The notes under the pieces were generated by a model, which saw nothing but the letters and a program-made list of their open reading frames with translations, did no database searches and was not told where the DNA came from. Below, piece after piece: positions 33,800-41,409 of a DNA stretch of 44,437 nucleotides. Numbering within the stretch: position 1 is the first letter of the stretch; each line of letters opens with the position of its first letter. Source of the DNA: Chryseobacterium carnipullorum (GTDB lineage Bacteria > Bacteroidota > Bacteroidia > Flavobacteriales > Weeksellaceae). The position numbers and the translations under genes are program-made. The stretch covers positions 1 to 44,437 of the forward strand of contig NZ_FRCD01000027.1 in the NCBI RefSeq assembly GCF_900142785.1. The letters are read 5' to 3'.

Positions 33800-34753
33800 A
33801 TGAACGATCACTATCTAAAAAAACTGGACAGAGTAACGGCAATTCTCACTCAATTACAATCAAAACCGATCGTAAGAGCACAGGATCTTGCCGCCAAGTT
33901 TGATGTCAGCATCCGGACGATCTATCGTGATGTGAAAACTCTTGAAAATGCCGGAATTCCCATCATAGGCGAAGCGGGCAGCGGTTATTCCCTGATGGAT
34001 GGATACAAACTTTCACCCATTATGTTTACAAAAGAAGAAGTACTGAGCTTTATCACGGCCGAAAAACTGATGCAGAAATTTTCCCACCAAAGTCTTGGAA
34101 ATCATTATCAGACCGCGATGGAAAAAGTACGGTCGGTACTTCGGCATTCAGATAAAAATCTGATTCAGAATATTGAAAAACAGATTCATGTTTTTAATGA
34201 TCACACTCAGCCTGGTGACACGGTTAAAAATGTGATTCCCACAATTCTGGAAAGTATTGCCGATAAAACGCAGCTGGTTATTGAATATAAAACCGTTGAT
34301 TCTACCGTAACGAACAGAACAGTGGAAGCAGTGGGTGTTTTCTTTGAATTCAATTACTGGTATATCATGGCTTTCTGTACGCTGAGAAAAGATTTCAGAC
34401 AGTTCCGGGTCGACAGAATACTGCAGATCTTCAAAACTCAGACCTTATTTTCACAGGAATACGGACAAATTAATGATTACAGAAGATATTCCAACGGAGA
34501 GAAAACAAGAGTAAGGCTTTTAGTTGACAAAAAAATAATAGGGCATATTGTGAATTCCAGAAGATACTACGGGTTTATTGAAGAAACTGAAACCGAAAAC
34601 GGGATCGAAATGATCTTTGATACAGAATGGATAGACGAAGGTTTTCCGCGCTGGGTGATTACTTTTGCAGATTATGCAACCGTTTTAGAACCGGAATCCT
34701 TAAAAACGAAACTCAGAAATCTGGCCTCAGAAATTTCCAAAAAGATGGAATAG
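33800..34753 (+). CDS. YafY/PafC-type transcriptional regulator with WYL domain
   Basis: A 317-residue regulator. Residues about 8-65 are a winged helix-turn-helix (RAQDLAAKFDVSIRTIYRDV, then LENAGIPIIGEAGSGYSL, the usual wing). Residues about 145-225 are the WYL domain, recognisable from FFEFNYWYIMAFCTLRKDFR and RQFRVDRI. Such proteins sense nucleic-acid or other ligands and often control stress or defence genes. The convergent DinB gene lies 232 bases away, and in related bacteria YafY-type regulators often neighbour DinB/YdfG-type genes, so it may control it (inference). A very strong terminator follows. Confidence 0.88.
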   Translation: MNDHYLKKLDRVTAILTQLQSKPIVRAQDLAAKFDVSIRTIYRDVKTLENAGIPIIGEAGSGYSLMDGYKLSPIMFTKEEVLSFITAEKLMQKFSHQSLGNHYQTAMEKVRSVLRHSDKNLIQNIEKQIHVFNDHTQPGDTVKNVIPTILESIADKTQLVIEYKTVDSTVTNRTVEAVGVFFEFNYWYIMAFCTLRKDFRQFRVDRILQIFKTQTLFSQEYGQINDYRRYSNGEKTRVRLLVDKKIIGHIVNSRRYYGFIEETETENGIEMIFDTEWIDEGFPRWVITFADYATVLEPESLKTKLRNLASEISKKME

Positions 34754-34758
34754 AAAAT

Positions 34759-34794
34759 AAAACTCCGGCTTCACATTCGTGAAGCCGGAGTTTT
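34759..34794. terminator. Strong terminator after the WYL regulator gene
   Basis: A perfect 16 bp stem, AAAACTCCGGCTTCAC (34759-34774), loop ATTC, and its complement (34779-34794). It works in either direction in principle. Confidence 0.92.
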
Positions 34795-34985
34795 GGAAAT
34801 TGATATGATTTGAATAAAGAAAATTTTAATTCAACTAATTAGCAAAAAAAAATAAAAACAGCAAAATCCGGTTATCTCTATTTAATAAATGGAAAATGGA
34901 AATGATGTGTTCTGTAATTCTGTGGTTTCCAATTTTTGTCTGAATTGAATCATCATTTTCAGTCTGAGTAAAGGCATTAATGATC

Positions 34986-35477
34986 CTAAAATCTCTCCCA
35001 AAAAAAAGGAGGTTCAATTCCTAAAGCTCTCAGATAGGTATATCCCTGGCCTCTGTGGTGAATTTCATTATCTACAAAATAAAGGATGTTCTGATACACC
35101 GGAAATTCGTACTGTCCGAATAGATTGAAAGTTTCCTGCATACGCTCTTCAGTGATCTGGTTGAAATAATGGTTGATCACTTCAGTTTCTTCATCCCATT
35201 TTTTCAAAATATCTTCTTTTGTTTTCGGGCTGAAACCATCTTCATTGTAAGCTTCCATATTCTTTTCAACAATTCCTTTTAAAGCGGATCCTCCAATGCC
35301 GATCAGTTCTCCTGCCAGTTTTGCGAAAGGCCTCATTCCGCCTATAGAAAATTCAAATAATTCTTTTTCAGGGAAAGCTTCTATTACTCTTCTTGTCAGG
35401 TTTCTGTGCCCTTGCCAGTGCTCCAATAATTGGTCAGAAGTCATAAACTGTTTTGTGGCTGTTGTTGTCGTTGTCAT
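34986..35477 (-). CDS. DinB-family metal-binding protein
   Basis: A 163-residue four-helix-bundle protein of the DinB/YfiT superfamily. Conserved parts are LLEHWQGHRNLTRRVIEAFPEK near the N-terminus, GGMRPFAKLAGELIGIG in the middle and DNEIHHRGQGYTYLRALG near the C-terminus. The His residues in HWQGHR and EIHHRGQ correspond to the metal site. The tail EPPFFWERF is typical. Members include thiol-dependent transferases and damage-induced proteins; the substrate here is unknown. It has its own -7 element (35510-35517). Confidence 0.85.
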   Translation of the reverse strand: MTTTTTATKQFMTSDQLLEHWQGHRNLTRRVIEAFPEKELFEFSIGGMRPFAKLAGELIGIGGSALKGIVEKNMEAYNEDGFSPKTKEDILKKWDEETEVINHYFNQITEERMQETFNLFGQYEFPVYQNILYFVDNEIHHRGQGYTYLRALGIEPPFFWERF

Positions 35478-35509
35478 AATGGTATTGTTTTAATGTGTTA
35501 TTGTTGATA

Positions 35510-35517
35510 CAAAGGTA
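35510..35517 (-). promoter_or_regulatory. -7 element (TACCTTTG) for the DinB gene
   Basis: The complement of CAAAGGTA at these positions reads TACCTTTG, an exact fit, about 33 bases before the ATG at 35477. Confidence 0.6.
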
Positions 35518-35661
35518 AGATGGGAGGATGACAACAGTTTGTCAGTAGGATTTTTGAAGGTGAAAAAAAATTTTTTTCTTTGCTAAAATATAAACCTGTG
35601 TTTCTCGTTTAAATGTTAAATTGCATCATTAAAAAGAATGCAACGTTATTAAAATCTCAAA

Positions 35662-36246
35662 ATGAAGAAGTATATTTTGCCTGTTATTCCTGTTTTTCTA
35701 TTAATGTCATGCAGTAAGATTGAAGAGAAAATAGATCAGACTGTTCAGAAAACCACAGAAACGGTGCAGCAGAAAGCTCAACAGGCAGTGGAAGAGACCG
35801 TGAAGAAAACGGTGAGTGAATCCATTAATTCTTTAACCAATTCTCAGGACGTGAAATTTAATCAGGTATTCCCTGATGGAGGAAAATCTGTCGTTGCAGA
35901 AGAGACCGGAAAGAAATTTAAATTTCCGAACGGTTCCGAAGGATATATTTTTAAATACAAATCAGACATCGCCATATTGCTTCCTTTTCTTGAGAAGCAA
36001 CCCACTACCGATGAAAACCGATCAGATAAAACCGCCCGTAAAATAGACGGACAAAGCATCATTGACAAAATAAGTTTTGTCTCCAAATTTCTTCCTGAAA
36101 ATACTTTTGACACCAGCTTTGTGGAAGATATTAAAAATGATAAAGATATAGAATATTATAAACTGAAAAGGTTTCCCAACAACAGTACGATAATCTATAA
36201 CCCAAAAAACCAGACCATCATACAATACGTAGAGGTAAATAAATAA
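35662..36246 (+). CDS. Lipoprotein with N-terminal amphipathic coiled coil
   Basis: A 194-residue predicted lipoprotein. The signal ends with lipobox LMSC, Cys17. Residues about 19-58 are a Lys/Glu/Gln/Thr-rich amphipathic helix (KIDQTVQKTTETVQQKAQQ and VEETVKKTVSESINSL) with roughly four-residue periodicity, reminiscent of LEA/apolipoprotein-like repeats. The remaining part is a small mixed domain ending FPNNSTIIYNPKNQTIIQYVEV. I recognise no family. It is alone on its strand, with a terminator after it and no clear promoter seen. Confidence 0.72.
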   Translation: MKKYILPVIPVFLLMSCSKIEEKIDQTVQKTTETVQQKAQQAVEETVKKTVSESINSLTNSQDVKFNQVFPDGGKSVVAEETGKKFKFPNGSEGYIFKYKSDIAILLPFLEKQPTTDENRSDKTARKIDGQSIIDKISFVSKFLPENTFDTSFVEDIKNDKDIEYYKLKRFPNNSTIIYNPKNQTIIQYVEVNK

Positions 36247-36254
36247 TTTGTGAG

Positions 36255-36283
36255 TGGCCGGATTTATCCGGTCATTTTTTTTT
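36255..36283 (+). terminator. Terminator after the lipoprotein gene
   Basis: TGGCCGGAT (36255-36263) pairs with ATCCGGTCA (36266-36274, one G-U pair), followed by nine T. Confidence 0.85.
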
Positions 36284-36385
36284 GATTAAATCTATGTAAA
36301 TTCAATACGAATGGGATACATCCCGTTTAGAAAAATAGTCACATCAATTCGGCTCTGGCCAAAACCTATTCGTAACATCTAAAAA

Positions 36386-36413
36386 TTTACATCTGTGCAA
36401 TCCGTGGTGAAAT
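36386..36413. repeat. Interspersed-repeat-like sequence
   Basis: Contains ATCTGTGCAATCCGTGGTGA, a phrase I know as a recurrent intergenic sequence in Bacteroidetes genomes. No second copy occurs in this window. Confidence 0.4.
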
Positions 36414-36505
36414 GAAATTAAAAATATCCTTCGTGAACTGCATTTGTAAATCTTCAGTTGACACCTGAAATGACAACGTGTAATAAAAACAGATAGTATT
36501 AGCTA

Positions 36506-36536
36506 TGTCATCCTGAGCGCAGTCGAAGGATTCTCT
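36506..36536. repeat. Interspersed repeat of the GTCATCCTGAGCG type
   Basis: GTCATCCTGAGCGCAGTCGA and the following AGGATTC form a well-known short repeat scattered between genes in Bacteroidetes and other phyla. Only this copy is in the window; compare the different type at 40228. Confidence 0.6.
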
Positions 36537-36636
36537 CATTCAATCAATAATAGGGCTATAACTGTACGGAGATAAAACTATAAATCATTCCTACATTTTA
36601 CTTTTTACATTGTACAAAATAAAGTATTTTAGTACG

Positions 36637-37206
36637 ATGAAAATTTATACTAAAACAGGAGATAAAGGACAGACCGCTTTATATGGTGGTACAAGAGTTT
36701 CCAAAGCCAGTGCCAGAGTTGACAGCTACGGAAATATAGATGAGCTTAATTCATTCATTGGTATTTCTAAAAGTCATATTGAGGATGAAGACGTTTTGAG
36801 GCAGTTGAAAAAAATCCAGTTTGATCTGTTTACCGTAGGTTCAGAAGCTGCTACACCGGTGGATAAATTAATGTTGGCCAACGGAAAATCCCGTCTGCCA
36901 TTGGTTATTTCAGATACGGAGATTGAAGAACTGGAAAATTGGATGGATGCTTTTGAAGATAAGCTGGAGCCTCTTCAATATTTTATTCTTCCAGGCGGTG
37001 GAAAACCGGCAACATTTTTACATGCGGCAAGAACCATCTGCAGAAGAGCAGAACGTTCCCTTGTATTCTTAAACGAATCTGAAGAAGTACGTCCTGAACT
37101 GATCAAATACCTGAACAGACTATCTGATTACCTTTTTGTTTTGGCAAGATATATTTCAAAAATCAACAACGAACCTGAAGAATACTGGAATCCGAATGAG
37201 AGATAA
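36637..37206 (+). CDS. Cob(I)alamin adenosyltransferase, PduO type
   Basis: A 189-residue four-helix-bundle enzyme that transfers adenosyl from ATP to cob(I)alamin to make coenzyme B12. The N-terminal ATP-binding loop TKTGDKGQTALYGGTRVSK (5-23), the DSYGNIDELNSFIG segment (about 29-42) and RTICRRAERSLV (about 127-138) are the family signatures, ending SDYLFVLARYI. The ATG at 36637 gives the standard MKIYTKTGDKG start; an upstream TTG would add nine non-family residues. It overlaps the next gene by 11 bases. Confidence 0.93.
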   Translation: MKIYTKTGDKGQTALYGGTRVSKASARVDSYGNIDELNSFIGISKSHIEDEDVLRQLKKIQFDLFTVGSEAATPVDKLMLANGKSRLPLVISDTEIEELENWMDAFEDKLEPLQYFILPGGGKPATFLHAARTICRRAERSLVFLNESEEVRPELIKYLNRLSDYLFVLARYISKINNEPEEYWNPNER

Positions 37207-37843
37207 AGTATTACTTTTTATCAATGGAGATCACCCAAAAAACCTTCCGGATCCCGATCAATATGGTTTGATTGCCTGTACTGACGGTGCTTTTCATTAC
37301 TTGAAGCAGTTAGGTTTTCCTTTAGACAAGCTGGATTTTATTTCCGGTGATTTTGATTCCCATTCGGGATCGGATGAAAGTGTTTATGAGGATAAATTTA
37401 TTTTGACTTTGGATCAGGATAAAACAGACTTTCATAAAGCTCTGGAAATTATTCTGGAAAAAGGCTTTACCAATGTTGATGTTTTTGGAGGAAGCGGAGG
37501 TGAACAGGATCATTTTTTAGGAAATCTAACGGTTGCTTATGCTTTTAAAGATAAAATGAATCTTAAATTCTATGACGAATTTTCAGAATATTATTTTGTT
37601 CCGAACAATTTTAAGCTGAAAGGCGTTAAAAATAAAATGATTTCATTGTATCCTTTTCCCTCTGTCGGAAATATGACCACAACAGGATTAAACTGGCCAT
37701 TAACCCATGCAAGTCTAAGCATCACTTCAAGAATCGGAACCAGGAATTTTGCGGTTGAAGATGAGGTTTCCATTCAGTATGAATCCGGAGATCTGTTGTT
37801 TTTTGTAGGAATTAATGAAATAGAATACCCCTCAATATATTGA
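37196..37843 (+). CDS. Thiamine pyrophosphokinase
   Basis: A 215-residue enzyme that diphosphorylates thiamine with ATP. Motifs in order: CTDGAFHYLKQLG (28-40), DFISGDFDS (47-55), DQDKTDFHKALE (73-84, metal- and substrate-binding Asp residues), VFGGSGGEQDHFLGNL (about 95-110) and GLNWPL near the C-terminus, where thiamine stacks. The start at 37196 overlaps the preceding cobalamin gene by 11 bases. Its TGA overlaps the TTG of the next gene by 3 bases. The three genes appear coupled. Two cofactor-salvage steps side by side are notable but not functionally linked. Confidence 0.92.
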   Translation: MRDKVLLFINGDHPKNLPDPDQYGLIACTDGAFHYLKQLGFPLDKLDFISGDFDSHSGSDESVYEDKFILTLDQDKTDFHKALEIILEKGFTNVDVFGGSGGEQDHFLGNLTVAYAFKDKMNLKFYDEFSEYYFVPNNFKLKGVKNKMISLYPFPSVGNMTTTGLNWPLTHASLSITSRIGTRNFAVEDEVSIQYESGDLLFFVGINEIEYPSIY

Positions 37844-38718
37844 AACAATTCATAAAAATACCAGTCCTGCTCATCGCAATATTTTGTGTTTCTTCCTGTA
37901 AAACACAGGATTTTATGAAACCTGAATATGGAAAAAGTGAAACCGGAAATCCTATTGAAATCAAAAAAGTAAATAATTTTCGGACGGTAGGAAATATCAA
38001 AAATTCTGAGGGCCGGACCTTAAAAGAAGGGATATTCTACAGAAGCGGACATCTTCATCAACTCAAGAGAAAATCATTCAAAAAATTGGAAAATCTGGGA
38101 ATAAAAGAGGTGATTGATCTTAGAAATTCAAAAGAAATATCTGATAAACCCGACCAGCTTCCCACTGATATTATATATAAAAAATATTCGGCTTTTAAAG
38201 ATGAAGGAGATCAGCTTACTAAGGCAAAAAAGCTTGTTTTAAAAGGAAAAGTAAATGGTGCTGATGCGGATAAAAGAATGATTGATTTCTACCGCGAATA
38301 CGTTACGGAGAACCCTGAAGTAATCAAAAAAATAATTACTGAAATTCTGGAGTCCGATCATCCGGTTCTTTATCACTGTACTGCCGGAAAAGACAGAACA
38401 GGAATTACTACGGCTTTAATTTTAACGATTTTAAAATTTGATAAGGCCACTATTTACAATGACTACCTTTTATCCAATAATTACAGGAGTAAACTGGTTG
38501 TTAAAAGGCTGAAACTGGCAGATAATCTGCATTTTCTATATCCTAAAATGGATATCAAAGTTTTGGAAAAATTAAGTTGGGTGGAACCTGCTTACCTGGA
38601 TGCAGCCTTTGATGAAATCAATAAGAAATATGGCTCAACGAATGCTTATATTCAACAGGTTCTGGGTATTTCACAAAATATGAGGGAGGAATATGTTAAG
38701 AAGTTCACGAATCAATAA
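37840..38718 (+). CDS. Lipoprotein tyrosine-protein phosphatase family protein
   Basis: A 292-residue predicted lipoprotein with a dual-specificity phosphatase-type domain. The signal ends at VSSC, Cys20. The P-loop is HCTAGKDRTG (179-188) with catalytic C180 and R186, the C-x5-R motif. Upstream NFRTVGNIKN and IFYRSGHLHQL are the usual family lead-in (PF13350-like). Related enzymes dephosphorylate phosphotyrosine or phosphoinositides. An envelope location would place it outside the cytoplasm, so its substrate may be extracytoplasmic. It starts at TTG within the preceding stop region (TTGA overlap). Confidence 0.86.
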   Translation: MKQFIKIPVLLIAIFCVSSCKTQDFMKPEYGKSETGNPIEIKKVNNFRTVGNIKNSEGRTLKEGIFYRSGHLHQLKRKSFKKLENLGIKEVIDLRNSKEISDKPDQLPTDIIYKKYSAFKDEGDQLTKAKKLVLKGKVNGADADKRMIDFYREYVTENPEVIKKIITEILESDHPVLYHCTAGKDRTGITTALILTILKFDKATIYNDYLLSNNYRSKLVVKRLKLADNLHFLYPKMDIKVLEKLSWVEPAYLDAAFDEINKKYGSTNAYIQQVLGISQNMREEYVKKFTNQ

Positions 38719-38825
38719 TCTGTAGAGGTTTTTACAGGATGTCATTTTTAAATTTATAATAAATTTAACGCTTAAAAATCAAACTTTTTTAGCAATTTTG
38801 CATTTCGTAATTCACTTGTCAAGAA

Positions 38826-40220
38826 ATGAAAATAAAGTACTCGGAACTTATTGATCAGACATTGTATTTTCCTACAGAGGAATTTAATGTTTCTGAGAAC
38901 AATTTGTTATTTCACGATGTTCCTTTAATGGAAGTCGTTGAAAAATTTGGCACCCCGCTAAAAATTAGCTACCTGCCAAGAATTTCTCAAAATATCCAAA
39001 AGGCGAAAAGCTGGTTTAGGGAAGCTTTTGAGAAAGCCGAATATAAAAAGAATTATACCTACTGCTACTGTACAAAATCCAGTCATTTCAATTTTGTGCT
39101 TGAAGAAGCTCTAAAGAATGATATTTCTATCGAAACTTCTTCAGCATACGACATGGATATTGTCAAATCTCTATATGGGAAAGGTAAAGTAGATAAAAAT
39201 ATTGAGGTCATCTGTAATGGATTCAAGACTGACGATTATCTGGCGAAAATTTCCGAGATGATTAACAGTGGTTTTGAAAATATTACCCCGATCCTGGATA
39301 ACTACCGTGAGCTGGATAAGCTTACAGAAAGTATTGATACCACATTCGATATCGGGATCAGAATTGCTTCAGAGGAAGAACCTAAATTTGAATTCTATAC
39401 CTCAAGGTTAGGGATCGGATATAGAGATATTATTCCTTATTACAGCCAGAAGATCGCGGAGCACCCGAATGCGAGACTGAAAATGCTTCATTTCTTCATT
39501 AATACCGGGATCAAAGACACTGCGTATTACTGGAATGAATTGTACAAATGTCTTCGCGTATATGCACGTTTGAAGAAAATTGCTCCGGAAGTGGATTCAC
39601 TGAACATTGGTGGAGGTTTCCCTATCAAAACTTCTTTAAACTTCGAGTACGACTATCAGTATATGGTTGAAGAAATCGTTTCTCAGATCAAAAAGTTCTG
39701 TGAAGAGGAAGGAGTGGAAGAACCTAATATTTATACGGAATTCGGAAGTTTTACGGTTGGAGAAAGTGGGGCAAACCTTTACAAGATCATTTCTCAGAAA
39801 CGTCAGAACGACAGAGAAAAGTGGAATATGATTGATTCTTCATTCATGACTACACTTCCTGATACATGGGCAATCTCCAGACACTTCATTATGCTTCCAT
39901 TGAACAGATGGGAAGATACCTATGAAAGGGTGTTCCTGGGTGGACTGACCTGTGATTCTGACGATTATTATAATTCTGAACAGCATACAAATGCCATTTA
40001 TCTGCCTGTTTTCAGTGATACAAAACCTCTGTATATCGGATTTTTCCATACTGGAGCGTACCAGGAAACAATTGGAGGGTACGGAGGTGTTCACCACTGT
40101 CTGATGCCTCAGCCAAGACACGTCCTGATCCAGAAAGATGAAAACGGTGAGCTTCAGTATGAAGTTTTCCGTGAGAAACAGGAACCGGAAGATATTTTGA
40201 AAATCTTAGGGTACAAATAA
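38826..40220 (+). CDS. speA: Arginine decarboxylase (fold-III PLP type)
   Basis: A 464-residue PLP enzyme that decarboxylates arginine to agmatine, the first step of putrescine synthesis by the agmatine route. The N-terminal barrel has the PLP Lys in YCTKSSHFN (about residue 78-86). MLHFFINTGIKDTAYYW (about 220-236) and LNIGGGFPIKT (about 257-267) form the phosphate-binding side. GLTCDSDD (about 373-380) supplies the acidic active-site pair of the decarboxylase family. It is short compared with the 630-residue SpeA of Escherichia coli, as in other Bacteroidetes. Its role is supported by agmatinase at 41410. Confidence 0.9.
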   Translation: MKIKYSELIDQTLYFPTEEFNVSENNLLFHDVPLMEVVEKFGTPLKISYLPRISQNIQKAKSWFREAFEKAEYKKNYTYCYCTKSSHFNFVLEEALKNDISIETSSAYDMDIVKSLYGKGKVDKNIEVICNGFKTDDYLAKISEMINSGFENITPILDNYRELDKLTESIDTTFDIGIRIASEEEPKFEFYTSRLGIGYRDIIPYYSQKIAEHPNARLKMLHFFINTGIKDTAYYWNELYKCLRVYARLKKIAPEVDSLNIGGGFPIKTSLNFEYDYQYMVEEIVSQIKKFCEEEGVEEPNIYTEFGSFTVGESGANLYKIISQKRQNDREKWNMIDSSFMTTLPDTWAISRHFIMLPLNRWEDTYERVFLGGLTCDSDDYYNSEQHTNAIYLPVFSDTKPLYIGFFHTGAYQETIGGYGGVHHCLMPQPRHVLIQKDENGELQYEVFREKQEPEDILKILGYK

Positions 40221-40227
40221 AACTACT

Positions 40228-40265
40228 GTCATTACGAGGAACGAAGTGACAAAGCCATCTCAACT
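40228..40265. repeat. Interspersed repeat of the GTCATTACGAGGAACGAAG type
   Basis: GTCATTACGAGGAACGAAGT then GACAAAGCCATCTCAACT is a widespread short intergenic repeat in many bacteria, including Bacteroidetes and Rickettsia. It begins 8 bases after the speA stop. One copy in the window. Confidence 0.6.
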
Positions 40266-40396
40266 TAATGATCTTAACAACTCAATTGTCTCTTAATGTT
40301 TTAATTTTTAACCATTAAGTTTTTTATTAAGGATTAAGAACCATTAAGAATCTTCTCTTCTCTTCGCTTCAGATGATAAGACCAAAATATAAAGAT

Positions 40397-40430
40397 AAAA
40401 GCTCTCAAATTTTGAGAGCTTTTTTCATTT
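40397..40430. terminator. Bidirectional terminator between speA and the HAD gene
   Basis: AAAAGCTCTCAAA (40397-40409) pairs with TTTGAGAGCTTTT (40411-40423) around one central base. T-rich sequence on both sides serves both converging genes. Confidence 0.88.
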
Positions 40431-41088
40431 AAAAATATTTTGAAAGCTTATCCAGTTCCAGTTCTTCATAATCTGAAACGACAATGTCCGCTAAGGTATA
40501 ATCCTGATTTTTTGAATGTGGACTTCTGTAGGCAGCACAGAAAATTTCTGCTCTGCTTGCCGCCAGAATTCCGTTCGTAGAGTCTTCAATCACCATACAG
40601 TTTGTAACAGGCTCTTCTGCCATTTCTGATGCTAAAAGAAATACCTCCGGATGAGGTTTCGACTCTTTCAAAGCTGCACCGCTAATTTTTCCACTGAAAT
40701 ACTGCTCAAGACCAAACTTTTCAAAAACCATGTTGATGGTAACCATCGTCGCCGAGGAAGCGAGAATAAGCTTAATTCCGTTCTCATGGTAATGTTTGAT
40801 CAATTCTCTTACTCCCGGAATAAGATCAAACTCATCATCATTATCAAAATAATCTTTAAAATGAGCTCTTTTGATCGCGGCAATGTCTTCGTAGGAATGG
40901 GCTAAATTATATTTCTGGATCAGCGTTTCAGCCACTCTTTTTGTGGAAGCTCCGGTAAAAGAGGTGTATAATTCTTCAGAAACACTAATTTCCAGTTCGT
41001 TAAACGTTTTAAAATAAGCTTTTCTGTGAAGTGGTTCCGTATCTACAATAACCCCGTCCATATCGAAAAGAACAGCTTTTAAAGGCAT
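40429..41088 (-). CDS. HAD-superfamily sugar-phosphate phosphatase or phosphoglucomutase-like protein
   Basis: A 219-residue haloacid-dehalogenase-fold hydrolase, subfamily IA. The four motifs are visible: FDMDGVIVDTE (8-18, nucleophile and acid Asp), a Ser/Thr in ILASSAT (about 110-116), the Lys in KESKPHPEVF (about 145-154) and VIEDSTNGILAA (about 170-181, metal Asp). This DGVIVDTEP and SKPHPEVF pattern matches beta-phosphoglucomutase-like and sugar-phosphatase members. The substrate is uncertain. The start at 41088 is chosen over a frame that runs on to 41175, because the promoter lies between the two. Confidence 0.87.
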   Translation of the reverse strand: MPLKAVLFDMDGVIVDTEPLHRKAYFKTFNELEISVSEELYTSFTGASTKRVAETLIQKYNLAHSYEDIAAIKRAHFKDYFDNDDEFDLIPGVRELIKHYHENGIKLILASSATMVTINMVFEKFGLEQYFSGKISGAALKESKPHPEVFLLASEMAEEPVTNCMVIEDSTNGILAASRAEIFCAAYRSPHSKNQDYTLADIVVSDYEELELDKLSKYF

Positions 41089-41101
41089 ATTTTGTTTTTT
41101 A

Positions 41102-41109
41102 CAAAAGTA
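41102..41109 (-). promoter_or_regulatory. -7 element (TACTTTTG) for the HAD gene
   Basis: The complement of CAAAAGTA, an exact fit to TAnnTTTG, 13 bases before the ATG. Confidence 0.55.
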
Positions 41110-41143
41110 GGGAATTGGTTTGAAAGGGGAAAGAGGAGGGGAG

Positions 41144-41339
41144 TCAAGAATCAAGATTTTAGATTTCAGACACAAGACATCAGATGATAATTCATCAGCT
41201 TAATTACTACTAACCAGCAACTGACAATCAGTTTGAAACTCTAAAAGCCTCAAACCCTCTTACTCTCAAACTCACAAACCCGGATCCTGCACCCCGAAAC
41301 TAATAACTAATAATTAATAACTCATAACTCATAATTCAA
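41144..41339. repeat. Three degenerate short tandem-repeat tracts upstream of speB
   Basis: Tract 1 (41144-41185): six 7-mers close to TCAAGAT (TCAAGAA, TCAAGAT, TTTAGAT, TTCAGAC, ACAAGAC, ATCAGAT). Tract 2 (41236-41283): six 8-mers close to AAACCCTC (AAACTCTA, AAAGCCTC, AAACCCTC, TTACTCTC, AAACTCAC, AAACCCGG). Tract 3 (41298-41339): six 7-mers close to AACTCAT (AACTAAT twice, AATTAAT, AACTCAT twice, AATTCAA). They fill most of the 321 bp gap between the HAD and speB genes. No gene lies in it. Confidence 0.6.
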
Positions 41340-41355
41340 CTCAAACAGTATTTCG

Positions 41356-41363
41356 TATCTTTG
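41356..41363 (+). promoter_or_regulatory. -7 element (TATCTTTG) for speB
   Basis: TATCTTTG fits the consensus; leader of about 40 bases to the ATG at 41410. Confidence 0.6.
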
Positions 41364-41409
41364 CCCCGAATATTTCAATCTTTAAATCATTTAAATTTTT
41401 AAATAAAAC

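Larger units (their letters stand above)
36284..36636. other. 353 bp non-coding region carrying repeat fragments
   Basis: No gene is present. It holds three pieces that look like interspersed repeats: GGGATACATCCC (36313-36324, a small inverted repeat), the stretch at 36386-36413, and the stretch at 36506-36536. I find no exact TAnnTTTG element before the gene at 36637. Confidence 0.45.

Noticed and set aside
39840..40121. Minus-strand 93-residue frame inside speA
   Set aside because: It is a shadow of a well-supported gene on the other strand, with no family features.
41144..41339. Possible CRISPR array
   Set aside because: Units are 7-8 bases, degenerate and contiguous, without spacers.
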